Below are positions 20,176 through 30,560 of a stretch of DNA of 64,000 nt, in pieces. The stretch's first letter is position 1. The number at the start of each line of letters is the position of its first letter. The stretch is taken from contig DUPV01000015.1 of the NCBI GenBank assembly GCA_012838135.1, forward strand, positions 1 through 64,000, read 5' to 3'. A model generated the notes under the pieces. The model was not told the DNA's origin and did not search any database. It saw nothing but the letters and a program-made list of their open reading frames with translations. This DNA comes from Clostridiaceae bacterium. GTDB taxonomy: Bacteria; Bacillota; Clostridia; Saccharofermentanales; DTU023. The position numbers were made by a program, and so were the translations under genes.

Positions 20176-21006
20176 TTATATTGCCACCGGAATTCGTTTT
20201 ACAGCAGGGCCATGTTGATAGTTTTCAAATATAAAATCATCGACCGTAAATTCATAAAAATCCTTAACGTTTTTATTCATTTTAAGGATTGGTGCAGGAT
20301 AAGGTTTTTGAGCTATTACTTCCTCAATAATCGGGAAATGCCTGTCATAGATATGGGCATCAGAAATGACATGGATGAACTCCCCTGCTTCAAAGCCACT
20401 TACTTGTGCAAACATATGAACCAAAATTGAGTATTGAACCACATTCCAATTATTCGCAACCAGCATGTCTTGTGATCTTTGATTGAGAATTGCATTGAGT
20501 TTGTTATCCGTAACATTGAAAGTCATGCTATAAGCACATGGATATAAAGCCATGTCATGCAAATCATCAAAATTATACATTGACGTCAAGATGCGACGTG
20601 AAGAGGGATTATTTTTCAAATCAAATAGAACACGATCTACTTGGTCAAACATACCTTCTTTGTATTGATGTTTGACTTGCATCTGATAACCATACGCTTT
20701 GCCGATTGTATTATCTTCACGTGCCCATTGATTCCAGATTTTGCTATTTAAGTCATTGATATTATTAGATTTTTTTTGCCAAATCCACAATATTTCATCA
20801 ATTGCAGCTCGGTAGTTAATTGGTCTTAGAGTTAATAGCGGAAATTCCCGGTTTAAATCATAACGATTGATAATGCCGAAAGATTTTTTTGTATATGCCG
20901 GAGTACCATCCTCCCAATGAGGTCTTACTTCTTCGCCTGTTTGATCAAAACCGTGATCTAAAATCATGCGACAATTTTCAATAAATAATTTGTCAGCAAC
21001 ACCCAT
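20176..21006 (-). CDS. thyA: thymidylate synthase
   Basis: LYPCAYSMTFNV variant catalytic Cys region, RSQDMLVANNWNVVQYSIL, HVISDAHIYDRH. Confidence 0.95.
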   Translation of the reverse strand: MGVADKLFIENCRMILDHGFDQTGEEVRPHWEDGTPAYTKKSFGIINRYDLNREFPLLTLRPINYRAAIDEILWIWQKKSNNINDLNSKIWNQWAREDNTIGKAYGYQMQVKHQYKEGMFDQVDRVLFDLKNNPSSRRILTSMYNFDDLHDMALYPCAYSMTFNVTDNKLNAILNQRSQDMLVANNWNVVQYSILVHMFAQVSGFEAGEFIHVISDAHIYDRHFPIIEEVIAQKPYPAPILKMNKNVKDFYEFTVDDFIFENYQHGPAVKRIPVAI

Positions 21007-21235
21007 TGTTTTCCTAACCCCACATTCGTTTTTATGCTCAAATTATTTTAACATTGTAATCTGTTTTTGACAAAATCTGTTGTAGAAACAGATTATCATT
21101 TGGATTTTTTAAACGGACTGGCACAATATTTAAGGTTGTACCGATAAATGCCTGGATAATCTTGAAAAGTGTGTGTCCAACAGGCAACTCTGACAAACTC
21201 TGAAATGCTAATTTATAAGCGGTTTCATTGACGAA

Positions 21236-22009
21236 TCAATTAACAACAATCTGATCTTTTATTTTGGCAAAACCGGCTTCTTTAATTCCGGGTACCGACA
21301 TTATTTCTTCAATCACTTGAAAATTCCCGTTTTGCTCTCTAAAATCCAAAATAGCTTGTGCCTTGACCGGACCAATCCCGGTTAAAGTTTGCAATAAATC
21401 AAAATCTGCAGTATTGAGATTTACTTTGTGCGATTTTTCCACTGCAGACTTATCAGTAACAAACTTCATTTGAGAATTGAAATTCATTTCATATCGTAAT
21501 AAATCTTGCTCGATTTCCTCTTTATTAGGAATATATATTTTTGTATTTGCTTGAACCGGTTCAGCAAGATTAACCAACAATAAATCGGCATCGGATTTTA
21601 AACCACCGGATAATTCAATAACATCTTGAATAATCATTCCGGTATTCACTTGGTAAACTCCCGGTTGCTTAACAGCTCCCATTATATGAACCGGAAATGT
21701 TAAGGAATCTGATTCTTGATTGTTTGTTGTTAATTGTTCAGATTCCATCGATTCCGCAGAATTCGGATCGGAAATGACATTACGTTTAACAACCGTTTTG
21801 TTCTTGTTTAGAGTTTGTTCAGCATTGATTTGCAAATTGTCATTTTTTAATGAATCGTATTCGAGCATATTATTTTCTGATAAATCATGTTCGAAATTAT
21901 TCAAAGGTGTCAATTTTAACTTAGGTTGGGCAATAAATTTATAAAAGCCGAACAAAAGCACCAGACAAATAACAAAAACAAGTATTTTTATTTTGCGTTG
22001 ACGGTTCAT
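21236..22009 (-). CDS. comEA: ComEA-like DNA-binding protein (SLBB plus helix-hairpin-helix)
   Basis: VHIMGAVKQPGVYQVNTGMIIQDVIELSGG; KVNLNTADFDLLQTLTGIGPVKAQAILDFRE. Confidence 0.9.
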   Translation of the reverse strand: MNRQRKIKILVFVICLVLLFGFYKFIAQPKLKLTPLNNFEHDLSENNMLEYDSLKNDNLQINAEQTLNKNKTVVKRNVISDPNSAESMESEQLTTNNQESDSLTFPVHIMGAVKQPGVYQVNTGMIIQDVIELSGGLKSDADLLLVNLAEPVQANTKIYIPNKEEIEQDLLRYEMNFNSQMKFVTDKSAVEKSHKVNLNTADFDLLQTLTGIGPVKAQAILDFREQNGNFQVIEEIMSVPGIKEAGFAKIKDQIVVN

Positions 22010-22295
22010 AAGTCACCTCTCAGAATAATGTTATGTTCTGTTAACTTAAAAATTAAAAAACGAGCGAAAAGTCTCTTTTTTCATCTTTAAATGACAGAGT
22101 TTAATCTAGGTTCAGTTTAAACCATCTGCAAATTAAATTTACTTGTTTTATTCGTAAACACTGATAAAAGTGGTAAAATGCGCATTAATTTTTAGTCACC
22201 GCATTTACCAATAAAGACAAGGATATATCAGATTGGGTAATGATGATTACAGTCATCATATTTCAGCAATGGAGCAAAAAGGATATGCCTTAAGA

Positions 22296-22661
22296 TCAGG
22301 TGTTGTTATTTATATCATCAACCACATCTATCGACAAAGGTCCATGCCAAAGTTTTTCCAATTGATAAAATTCACGTTCCTCATGATAGAAAATATGTAC
22401 GACAATATCCCGATAATCCAAAACATTCCAACGGCTGCCGGAATCATTTTCTACTCGGCTCGGCTTCATGTCATACTTTTCAGATATTTCAAACAACACA
22501 TCATCTACCAAAGCTTTAACTTGAGTGTTTGAACTACCGCTGGCAATAATGAAGTATTCGGCAAGCATCGTTTTCTCAGCTACTTTAATCGCCTCAATAT
22601 CCAAGGCTTTTTTGTTCTCTAAAACTGCAACAATATCATCTTTTAAACGTTCAATATCCAA
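22296..22661 (-). CDS. rsfS: ribosome silencing factor RsfS
   Basis: YFIIASGSSNTQVKALVDDV; RWNVLDYRDIVVHIFYHEEREFYQLEKLW. Confidence 0.95.
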   Translation of the reverse strand: MDIERLKDDIVAVLENKKALDIEAIKVAEKTMLAEYFIIASGSSNTQVKALVDDVLFEISEKYDMKPSRVENDSGSRWNVLDYRDIVVHIFYHEEREFYQLEKLWHGPLSIDVVDDINNNT

Positions 22662-22673
22662 TTCGACCTCCTG

Positions 22674-23981
22674 TTAATAATTCTCAAGATATTTTGTAGC
22701 GGCTGCTGTCGCCGGATGTCCCTTTTTCGAGCGTCGTATTAACGATAATCTAACTTCTTCCAAACATAGTTTCATCGCAGAAGTTAAATCTGTGTCAGCT
22801 ATTTCTCTGATTTCCTCTAAATTTTCAAACGGTCTGCCATATTCCAATTTATCTGCCAGATAGATAATTTGATCCAGTTTCGTCATGTTTTTTCTTGATG
22901 TTGTATGAAAAATCAATGCATCAAGAATTTCTCGATCAGTAATGCCTAAATAGCGATGGATATACCAAGCACCGGCCGGACCGTGAGCAATATTTTTGTT
23001 AAGCGGATTCAATTTGCCCGTTTTTTTGGCAAAACGATATTGCTTTTCTATTTTCATTGCTTTTGCAATGTCATGTAAAATCCCGGTCACCGCTGCTTTC
23101 ATTAAATCATAATCATGCATTGTCGCGAGATGAACCGCATATTGCATAACATTCAAAGAATGATTTAGTCTGGAACGGGATACGTTTTTTCTCACTTCCT
23201 TCTCATATACAGCAAGTTGAATTAATTGTTCCCGATTCAATTGTGCCATCTCATCATTGAAAACATAAATTTTATTGTTTTTAATGTATTTGCTGACAGC
23301 AGGTGGTATTTTATCCTTTTGCTTTTTATCCAGCTTCAGTTTTTCTCGCAATTTGCTTGACGAAATATCAATTTCTTCTATCTGAAAAAAATCAATCTTA
23401 GCTTGATATTTAGTTCTTAAATAATCCGCTCTTTCATTCATATGTTTGAAGTCTTCAGATCCCCGACGACAAATCAACAATTTAGCTTTTTTCATGATTT
23501 GTTCAGGTTCGTACCAACTTTCAATCGTATCCAAAGCATCCGAGCCGTAAACTAAAGATATTTTCACTTTTACATTTTGCAAATTTATCAGGCTATCAGT
23601 ATCTATTTTATACTTGGTTTTTTTACCTCTGGGAACCCTTTGTTTGCTTAGTTTCTTTAGTTCTTCATTAATATAATCGTTATAGATTTTTTGCTTATAA
23701 AAATCAATCGTATCAACTGTATATGAATATTGCCCCGGACGATTAATTTCATAATCACTCAGGGTTAATCCCGGTAAATCACTGATGCCTAATCGTGTCA
23801 TTTCATAACGATAACCGGAAGGAGTCATATAGTTATTCTTATGTGGTGCCAGACCCAAAGGCATAACAATAATCTGATCGAATTTATTTAACTTAAGCAA
23901 ACCCTCCAGGACATTTTTGTGCCCATTATGAAACGGATCGAATGACCCTCCGAAAATTGCTATTTGTATTTTTTTAGCCAA
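22674..23981 (-). CDS. nadD: nicotinate-nucleotide adenylyltransferase fused to YqeK-type HD hydrolase
   Basis: IFGGSFDPFHNGHKNVL N-terminal domain; C-terminal RLNHSLNVMQYAVHLA...GILHDIAKAM...HGPAGAWY HD domain. Confidence 0.93.
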   Translation of the reverse strand: MAKKIQIAIFGGSFDPFHNGHKNVLEGLLKLNKFDQIIVMPLGLAPHKNNYMTPSGYRYEMTRLGISDLPGLTLSDYEINRPGQYSYTVDTIDFYKQKIYNDYINEELKKLSKQRVPRGKKTKYKIDTDSLINLQNVKVKISLVYGSDALDTIESWYEPEQIMKKAKLLICRRGSEDFKHMNERADYLRTKYQAKIDFFQIEEIDISSSKLREKLKLDKKQKDKIPPAVSKYIKNNKIYVFNDEMAQLNREQLIQLAVYEKEVRKNVSRSRLNHSLNVMQYAVHLATMHDYDLMKAAVTGILHDIAKAMKIEKQYRFAKKTGKLNPLNKNIAHGPAGAWYIHRYLGITDREILDALIFHTTSRKNMTKLDQIIYLADKLEYGRPFENLEEIREIADTDLTSAMKLCLEEVRLSLIRRSKKGHPATAAATKYLENY

Positions 23982-24020
23982 GAAATATTTTACCCCTTTT
24001 CACAAATTCCCTGTTCTTTA

Positions 24021-25583
24021 TCAATGTTTAAAGTGTCTTGCACCTGTAAAAATCATTGGTATATTGTGTTGATTGCAAAAATCAATAGAATCCTGATCTT
24101 TTAGCGATCCTCCGGGCTGAATGATTCCTTTCACACCTGCTTTATACGCAGCTTCTACCGTATCTGCAAACGGAAAAAAAGCATCTGAACCCATAATTGA
24201 GCCTTCAGCAAGTTCTCCGGCTTGCTTAATGGCAATATTGGCCGAAGTTATGCGATTCGGTTGTCCCGGACCGATTCCGACAGTCTGCTCATTTTTAACC
24301 AGAACTATTGCATTTGATTTTACATGCTTTACCACTTTCATTGCAAAATAATAATCTTGTAAATCAGCTTGCTCCGGTTTGGCATGTGTCACTACTTGAT
24401 GTTTTTCAGTTTCAATCGGTTTTTGATCATAGTCTTGCAACAAAAGACCGCCGTATATTTCTTTCACCATTTGTGTTCCTGCCGGATATGGCTCAGTTAA
24501 ACCCGGCAATTCCAATAAGCGAATATTTTTCTTGCTCATTAAAATTTCAAGTGCATCCGGTTCAAATGCAGGTGCTAAAATAACTTCCAAAAATATTTTC
24601 GTCATCTCTTCCGCTTCAATTTTAGTTACCGGCCGGTTTTGCACAATTATACCGCCGAATATCGAAACAGGATCGGCTTGATAAGCCTTCCGCCAAGCCT
24701 CTTCAATTGAGTCGGCTGATGCAATGCCGCAAGGATTGCTATGTTTAACCGCAACAACTGTCGGTTTGGAAAACTCTTTGACAATCGACATTGCCGCATC
24801 CGTATCTGCATAGTTGTTATAGGAAAGTTCTTTACCGTGCAATTGTTTCGCCGCAACCAAACTGTTCTCAACCGGAATTGCTTTACTGTATGCGGTTGCC
24901 TTTTGTGCCGGATTTTCACCATATCTTAAATCTGTAACTTTACGATAAGACAAAATCAAATTTGAATTGTCGCTAATCAGCTCTGATTCCGGCAATTCGA
25001 GTTTGCTTTTGAGATATTCGGCTATCAGGCTGTCATAAAAAGCTGTCTGGGTAAAAACTTTAGCTGCTAATCGCAATTTGCTTTCGTCTGAAACTTCGCC
25101 GTGAGTTTCCAGTTCAGAAATAACGGCTTGATAATCGGCAACATCAGTCAGCACTACCACCGAATTATAATTTTTGGCGGCAGATCTTAACATTGCAGGT
25201 CCGCCGATATCTATTTGTTCAATACAAGCAGCTATATTTTCACCTTGTTTGAGCATTGTTTTTTCAAAAGGATATAAATTGACAACAACCAGATCAATCA
25301 TCGGAATTTCAAGTTCCAGAGCCGATTGCATATGGGATTCCAGATCTCTGCGTGCCAATAAACCGCCATGAATTTTCGGATGCAGAGTTTTCACTCTGCC
25401 GTCAAAACATTCGGGGAATCCGGTAATATCCTCTACAGCAGTAACAGCTAAATTTTGATCTTGTAAAAATTTTGCTGTACCGCCGGTTGAAATAATTTCA
25501 TAATTTAAATTAAGTAAACTTTGTGCTAAATCTGCCAGACCGGTTTTATCTGATACGCTGATTAATGCTCTTTTCTTTGTCAC
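24021..25583 (-). CDS. purH: bifunctional IMP cyclohydrolase/AICAR formyltransferase
   Basis: ALISVSDKTGLADLAQSL, ISTGGTAKFL, VKTLHPKIHGGLLARR, LRYGENPAQKA. Confidence 0.97.
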   Translation of the reverse strand: MTKKRALISVSDKTGLADLAQSLLNLNYEIISTGGTAKFLQDQNLAVTAVEDITGFPECFDGRVKTLHPKIHGGLLARRDLESHMQSALELEIPMIDLVVVNLYPFEKTMLKQGENIAACIEQIDIGGPAMLRSAAKNYNSVVVLTDVADYQAVISELETHGEVSDESKLRLAAKVFTQTAFYDSLIAEYLKSKLELPESELISDNSNLILSYRKVTDLRYGENPAQKATAYSKAIPVENSLVAAKQLHGKELSYNNYADTDAAMSIVKEFSKPTVVAVKHSNPCGIASADSIEEAWRKAYQADPVSIFGGIIVQNRPVTKIEAEEMTKIFLEVILAPAFEPDALEILMSKKNIRLLELPGLTEPYPAGTQMVKEIYGGLLLQDYDQKPIETEKHQVVTHAKPEQADLQDYYFAMKVVKHVKSNAIVLVKNEQTVGIGPGQPNRITSANIAIKQAGELAEGSIMGSDAFFPFADTVEAAYKAGVKGIIQPGGSLKDQDSIDFCNQHNIPMIFTGARHFKH

Positions 25584-25585
25584 AA

Positions 25586-26719
25586 TTATCTCCTTTTATT
25601 AGTTTGTTCAATTAAATATGCATTGATAAATCCGTCAAGATCACCATCCATTACAGCTCCGACATCACCCATTTCATAATCGGTACGATGATCCTTGACT
25701 TTCGTATACGGCATGAATACATATGAGCGAATCTGACTTCCCCAGCCTATTTCCAATTGATCGCCTTTTAAGTCTTCGATTCTTTCTGCTTGTGCCTGTA
25801 TAGCTAAAGTAAAAAGCTTTGACTTTAACATATTCATAGCAGTATCTCTGTTTTGCTTCTGTGAGCGTTCAGATTGACAGGAGACTACGACACCCGTCGG
25901 TATATGAGTAATTCTCACAGCAGATGAAGTTTTATTAACATGTTGACCACCTGCACCGGAAGCTCTGTAATAATCGATTCTTAAATCGTCCGGATCTATG
26001 TTGACTTCAATTGAATCGTCTAATTCCGGAATAACTTCGACTGATGCAAAGGAAGTATGCCTTCTGCCGGAAGAATCGAACGGAGATACTCTCACCAAAC
26101 GATGTACACCGGCTTCCGATTTTAAATAACCGTAAGCATTTTCACCGGAAATTCTAAAGCTGACGCTTTTAATTCCGGCTTCATCACCATCCAAATAATC
26201 TAAAATCTCTAAACTGTAATCATGTTGTTCAGCCCAACGCGAATACATACGAAAGAGCATTTGAGTCCAATCTTGGGCCTCCGTGCCGCCCGCACCGGGG
26301 TGCAAAGTCAATAGTGCATTAAAGTTATCATGTTCTCCATTAAACAAGGTTTCCATTTTCAATTGATCAAATTGCTGCTTATATAATTCATAACCTTGCT
26401 CAATTTCTTCTTTAACAGATTTATCTTCTTCCAAAATTCCCAGCTCGCATAAGATCTGTAAATTTTCCAGAATTTCTGCTGTCGCTTTAAATCTATTTTG
26501 TTTCTTTTTTAAAACTGTGATTTCTTGTTGGATTTTCTGGGCATGATCAACATCTTCCCAAAATCCGGGTTCAGAAGAATGTAATTCAAGCTCTGAGATG
26601 CGCCTGTTCGCCTCATCCAGATGTAACGACTGGCGTAATAATTCCAGCGGTTCATTCTCTTTTTCTAATTCTTGCTGTAACTGTTCCAGTTCAACCATAA
26701 AATCTCCAATAAACTCCAT
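25586..26719 (-). CDS. prfB: peptide chain release factor 2
   Basis: GAGGTEAQDWTQMLFRMY; RASGAGGQHVNKTSSAVRITHIPTG; actual start probably MVELEQ. Confidence 0.95.
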   Translation of the reverse strand: MEFIGDFMVELEQLQQELEKENEPLELLRQSLHLDEANRRISELELHSSEPGFWEDVDHAQKIQQEITVLKKKQNRFKATAEILENLQILCELGILEEDKSVKEEIEQGYELYKQQFDQLKMETLFNGEHDNFNALLTLHPGAGGTEAQDWTQMLFRMYSRWAEQHDYSLEILDYLDGDEAGIKSVSFRISGENAYGYLKSEAGVHRLVRVSPFDSSGRRHTSFASVEVIPELDDSIEVNIDPDDLRIDYYRASGAGGQHVNKTSSAVRITHIPTGVVVSCQSERSQKQNRDTAMNMLKSKLFTLAIQAQAERIEDLKGDQLEIGWGSQIRSYVFMPYTKVKDHRTDYEMGDVGAVMDGDLDGFINAYLIEQTNKRR

Positions 26720-27642
26720 TAAACAATGTATGGTTGGCGTAATGCCAAAATCTGATAAAACAAACCATATAATCTTGCCATCGAAAATACTCGAACCGTA
26801 TAAATAACTGCTTCAATGATTAAAAAACTATAATGAAAATCTGCCAGCATTAATTGACATAAACTGGTAACAAAGTTCAAAATCATATTTTGCACAATAA
26901 AACTGACAAACATCGTTAGTTTTGCTCCCCTAGTCTGGTTATAACTCAGTTCCATGGAACGTATCAATTTATTTTGTGTATACATAATATTCAAAGGAGT
27001 AAATAGCAAAATAAACAAGACCACAAAAAATGGAATCATAAACATGGTTGCTGAAATTAGCAAGACTAAAAGCAACATGAGAATTAACACCAGCATACTC
27101 GGAATGAATCGCAATAAATCCTTGAGAGCAGTTCTGACATAAGGCAACTTTTGCCCTATCTTATCATGGTCAGTTGCAAAACGTTTGAAATCAGAGGGAA
27201 AGAATGTTCTTTTAACATACTCGGTTATTTGGTTAAGATTTTGCAGTCCGGCATCTTGCCCAACAAGTTTGAACGGAACCATAAAAATGTCTTTTGAGCC
27301 TAAACGAATTCGATCCGTTCTTTGCAATTCATTTTCCAGGATAAAAACTTCGGCATAGACTAAACCGATACAAATTGCCAAAAAGGTTCCGATACAATAT
27401 AAACCGATAATGATCAAATTGCCTGTTGTCGGCAAAACAAGTTTTCCGGTCTCCAAAAATTCGCCACTCAAATAATACGACACAAATGTAAAACTGCGAT
27501 CACCTACTGGTAACATCGTAACAGCAGCTCTGATCAATATCATCAAAACCAGCCCTAACTTAACTGCTTTATCTGATTTCAATTTATAAAATTTAAACGA
27601 CTCAACAATTATTTTTAAATTCATTGAATAACCTTTTACCAA
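26719..27642 (-). CDS. multi-pass membrane protein, unknown function
   Basis: Many hydrophobic segments; no family assigned confidently. Confidence 0.55.
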   Translation of the reverse strand: MVKGYSMNLKIIVESFKFYKLKSDKAVKLGLVLMILIRAAVTMLPVGDRSFTFVSYYLSGEFLETGKLVLPTTGNLIIIGLYCIGTFLAICIGLVYAEVFILENELQRTDRIRLGSKDIFMVPFKLVGQDAGLQNLNQITEYVKRTFFPSDFKRFATDHDKIGQKLPYVRTALKDLLRFIPSMLVLILMLLLVLLISATMFMIPFFVVLFILLFTPLNIMYTQNKLIRSMELSYNQTRGAKLTMFVSFIVQNMILNFVTSLCQLMLADFHYSFLIIEAVIYTVRVFSMARLYGLFYQILALRQPYIV

Positions 27643-27690
27643 TCAATTAATTTTAGATTAGCACAGTGAATAAAGATTGTCACATAAAAA

Positions 27691-28140
27691 TTAGCTGCGA
27701 ATCGCGTTATGATTGACTTGAATAATCCCGTTAATTTTTTGCAAACCTTGAATTATTTTACCGGCTCTGACTTTCGATAAATTACGACAAATTATTTGAA
27801 TAGTACTCCTTCCTCTGGTTACCGGAGATTGTTGAATACTGATGATTTTTGCAGAATTTTCGTTAAAAATTAACAATACATCAAGCGGAGAAACCAAGTC
27901 CACTTCGCTGATAATATTAAAAATATCTACTGAATCCAAATCCGAACCTTGATAAGAATAAACTGATTTATGATATTTATAATAAGCGCTCCGGGAAATC
28001 CCAACTTCTTTTACTGCTTGATTAATTGACGGATAGACTTTTTTACGGATACCGTCTTTAACCTCAATCACTTTACGAAAAACTTCAGGGCAGGCATTTT
28101 TCTCAATTAAATAAAATTTTTCTCGATTTTTATTGCTCAT
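27691..28140 (-). CDS. pheB: ACT-domain protein, UPF0735/PheB-like
   Basis: N-terminal HTH-like VNQAVKEVGISRSAYYKYHKSVY plus C-terminal ACT-like half. Confidence 0.8.
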   Translation of the reverse strand: MSNKNREKFYLIEKNACPEVFRKVIEVKDGIRKKVYPSINQAVKEVGISRSAYYKYHKSVYSYQGSDLDSVDIFNIISEVDLVSPLDVLLIFNENSAKIISIQQSPVTRGRSTIQIICRNLSKVRAGKIIQGLQKINGIIQVNHNAIRS

Positions 28141-28778
28141 AATTCTCCTGAATATTGTTCCTGTAAGAAATCATTAAATTTTGCAAAAGCCAATGCACGA
28201 TGACTAATCATATTCTTCAGCTGCGGATCCATTTCCGCTGTTGTCATTTGATATTCAGGCATATAAAATATCGGATCGTAGCCGAAACCATGTTCGCCAC
28301 GCATTTCAGAAATAATCTTACCTCTGCATTCGCCTGAAAAAATATATTCTTTTCCCTGATGATTTATAAATGCCAAGGCACAATGAAAAGCCGCCGTCCA
28401 TTGTTCTTGCGGATAATCAGCAAGCAACTGCCAGATATATTCTATCTTTTCAGGATATGAAACACGTTCTCCGGCAAAACGTGCAGAATAAATGCCGGGA
28501 TATCCATCTAATAAGTCTATTGAAAGACCTGAATCATCTGCTAAAACTAAACCACCAAGTTGTGCGTGAGCATGGCGGGCCTTAATTAAAGCATTTTCCG
28601 AATAAGATGTTCCGGTTTCATCTACATCCGCATCAATACCCAGTTCCGACAAAGAACGCAGCTTTACAGCAGATAATTTGAGTATTGCCGCTATTTCTTT
28701 TACTTTATCTTGATTATGTGTTGCTAAAATAATTTCCATTATCGAATCATAGCATAAAACACAAAAAAATAACCACAT
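28137..28778 (-). CDS. rdgB: RdgB/HAM1 XTP/dITP pyrophosphatase
   Basis: LATHNQDKVKEI, LADDSGLSIDLLDGYPGIYSARFAG, HGFGYDPIFY, SHRALA. Confidence 0.95.
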   Translation of the reverse strand: MWLFFCVLCYDSIMEIILATHNQDKVKEIAAILKLSAVKLRSLSELGIDADVDETGTSYSENALIKARHAHAQLGGLVLADDSGLSIDLLDGYPGIYSARFAGERVSYPEKIEYIWQLLADYPQEQWTAAFHCALAFINHQGKEYIFSGECRGKIISEMRGEHGFGYDPIFYMPEYQMTTAEMDPQLKNMISHRALAFAKFNDFLQEQYSGEL

Positions 28779-28882
28779 TTATTGTTATTATCAGATAAAA
28801 TATGTTTTGAAATTCATTTTCACAAAATAATAACCCCGCTTTTTCCATTTGAATTGCGTATACTATAAATGAGGAAAGAATA

Positions 28883-29608
28883 ATGCAAAATGAACATGAA
28901 ATTGTCCAACAAGTTTATGCTGCTAAAGAAGATAATTTTGCTGCCGATGATTTCATCGAAAGCTACAAGCCTTTTATCAAAGCAGAAACAGCTAAATTTT
29001 TAAAAAGACCTACCCATGATCAAGATGATGAATTGAGCATTGCGATGATTGCTTTCTATGAGGCAATTAATCAATATTCTCACCTCAAAGGATCTTTTCT
29101 TAACTTTGCCTCACGCATGATTAAAAATCGTCTGATCGATTACTGGCGCAAAATCAAGCGTCATACCGGATTGGTTGAGCTGGATGCTCCGCTTGTTGAT
29201 GATGAAGAAATCGCTTTAATTGATACAATGCCTGAGGAAAAGAACAAAACCGAAGAATTCATCAATCGTGAAGCTACCGTAGCGGAGATCAGGGAATTGG
29301 CACAACAAATGTCTGAATTCAATATTTCTCTTTCCGATGTGGCAGATAAAAATCCACGCCAAAAAAGGACATTACTTGCTTGTCAAAAGGCTGCTGATAC
29401 TGCAATTAAAGATGAAAAAACGATGACACAGTTTTTCAATAACAAAAAACTACCGATTACCAGAATTGCCGAATTGAGTCAGGTTGCGAAGAAAACCTTA
29501 GAAAGACATCGCGATTATATTATCGCTTTATTGATTATATATAGTAACGGTTATGATTTGATTCGCAATCACCTTGCTCAAGTAAAAATCGTGAAAGGAG
29601 AACGCTAA
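28883..29608 (+). CDS. sigI: RNA polymerase sigma factor SigI
   Basis: DELSIAMIAFYEAINQY...GSFLNFASRMIKNRLIDYWRK SigI-type region; followed by rsgI. Confidence 0.9.
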   Translation: MQNEHEIVQQVYAAKEDNFAADDFIESYKPFIKAETAKFLKRPTHDQDDELSIAMIAFYEAINQYSHLKGSFLNFASRMIKNRLIDYWRKIKRHTGLVELDAPLVDDEEIALIDTMPEEKNKTEEFINREATVAEIRELAQQMSEFNISLSDVADKNPRQKRTLLACQKAADTAIKDEKTMTQFFNNKKLPITRIAELSQVAKKTLERHRDYIIALLIIYSNGYDLIRNHLAQVKIVKGER

Positions 29609-29609
29609 A

Positions 29610-30560
29610 ATGAAATATATTGTGATCGAACAATGTAAAACCTACTCCGTTCTGCTTAGTGAGAATGGTCAGTTTTATAAAGCTGCCAATCTGAATTACG
29701 AACTGGGCGAAACTGTTGAAAATCCGGTTTTGATGGAAAACAAACTATCTTCAAATTTAGATCTCAAATGGTATAAATTTAAGAATCATTTGCGTTACTC
29801 AAAAATGAAATCGGTTTTAGTGAGTTTAGCTTTAGTTTTGATACTTGCAGTCGGAGTTTTTGGCGGTCTTTATTATCGAGAAAATTTCCTTATAACAAAA
29901 TCTTCAATTATTATGCAAATCAATCCCAAAGTGGAACTTGACCTCAATGCAAAAGGCTCGGTCATAAAATTAAGAGGATTGAATGCGGACGGAGAATTAT
30001 TGTTGGCTGACTATGAATTAACAAGTAAAGACAAAGTTGAGGTTACCAACGATTTAATCAAAAAAGCACAGGATATGAATTTTCTCCAAGCAGGTGGTAA
30101 AGTAACTCTCGGAATCAAGGCAAAAGATGAACAAACTTTTGTAGAATACGGGATTGAATTACGCGAAAAAGTAACTCCGAGTAAAATCGTTATTGAGATA
30201 GTAAGAGCTGAAAATTTAGAAGAATCAGATTATTCAACTGTTCCGGAGAATTTCAAAACCGAATTTACTATTAAACAAAAACCTGCTGAACAAACAACAT
30301 CAACCGAAGTCACAACTTCAAGTAAAACACCAACTACTAAAACTACTACTAAAACAACAACTATTAAAACTACTTCACCTACTACAAAACCGACAGTAAT
30401 TGTTACCACTCCTACAACAGTTATTCAATCTGCAACAAACTATGATGATTCCAATTACGGTGATTCTGATTATGATGATAATTCCAATTACGACGATGTT
30501 GATGAAATTGATCAAGATGATGATTTTGACGGCGACTCTTTATACGAAGATGATGATTAA
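29610..30560 (+). CDS. rsgI: RsgI-type anti-sigma factor with Thr-rich linker and Asp-rich tail
   Basis: N-terminal cytoplasmic domain, single TM, SIIMQINPKVELDLNAKGSVIKLRGLNADGE extracellular RsgI-like segment; immediately after sigI. Confidence 0.85.
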   Translation: MKYIVIEQCKTYSVLLSENGQFYKAANLNYELGETVENPVLMENKLSSNLDLKWYKFKNHLRYSKMKSVLVSLALVLILAVGVFGGLYYRENFLITKSSIIMQINPKVELDLNAKGSVIKLRGLNADGELLLADYELTSKDKVEVTNDLIKKAQDMNFLQAGGKVTLGIKAKDEQTFVEYGIELREKVTPSKIVIEIVRAENLEESDYSTVPENFKTEFTIKQKPAEQTTSTEVTTSSKTPTTKTTTKTTTIKTTSPTTKPTVIVTTPTTVIQSATNYDDSNYGDSDYDDNSNYDDVDEIDQDDDFDGDSLYEDDD

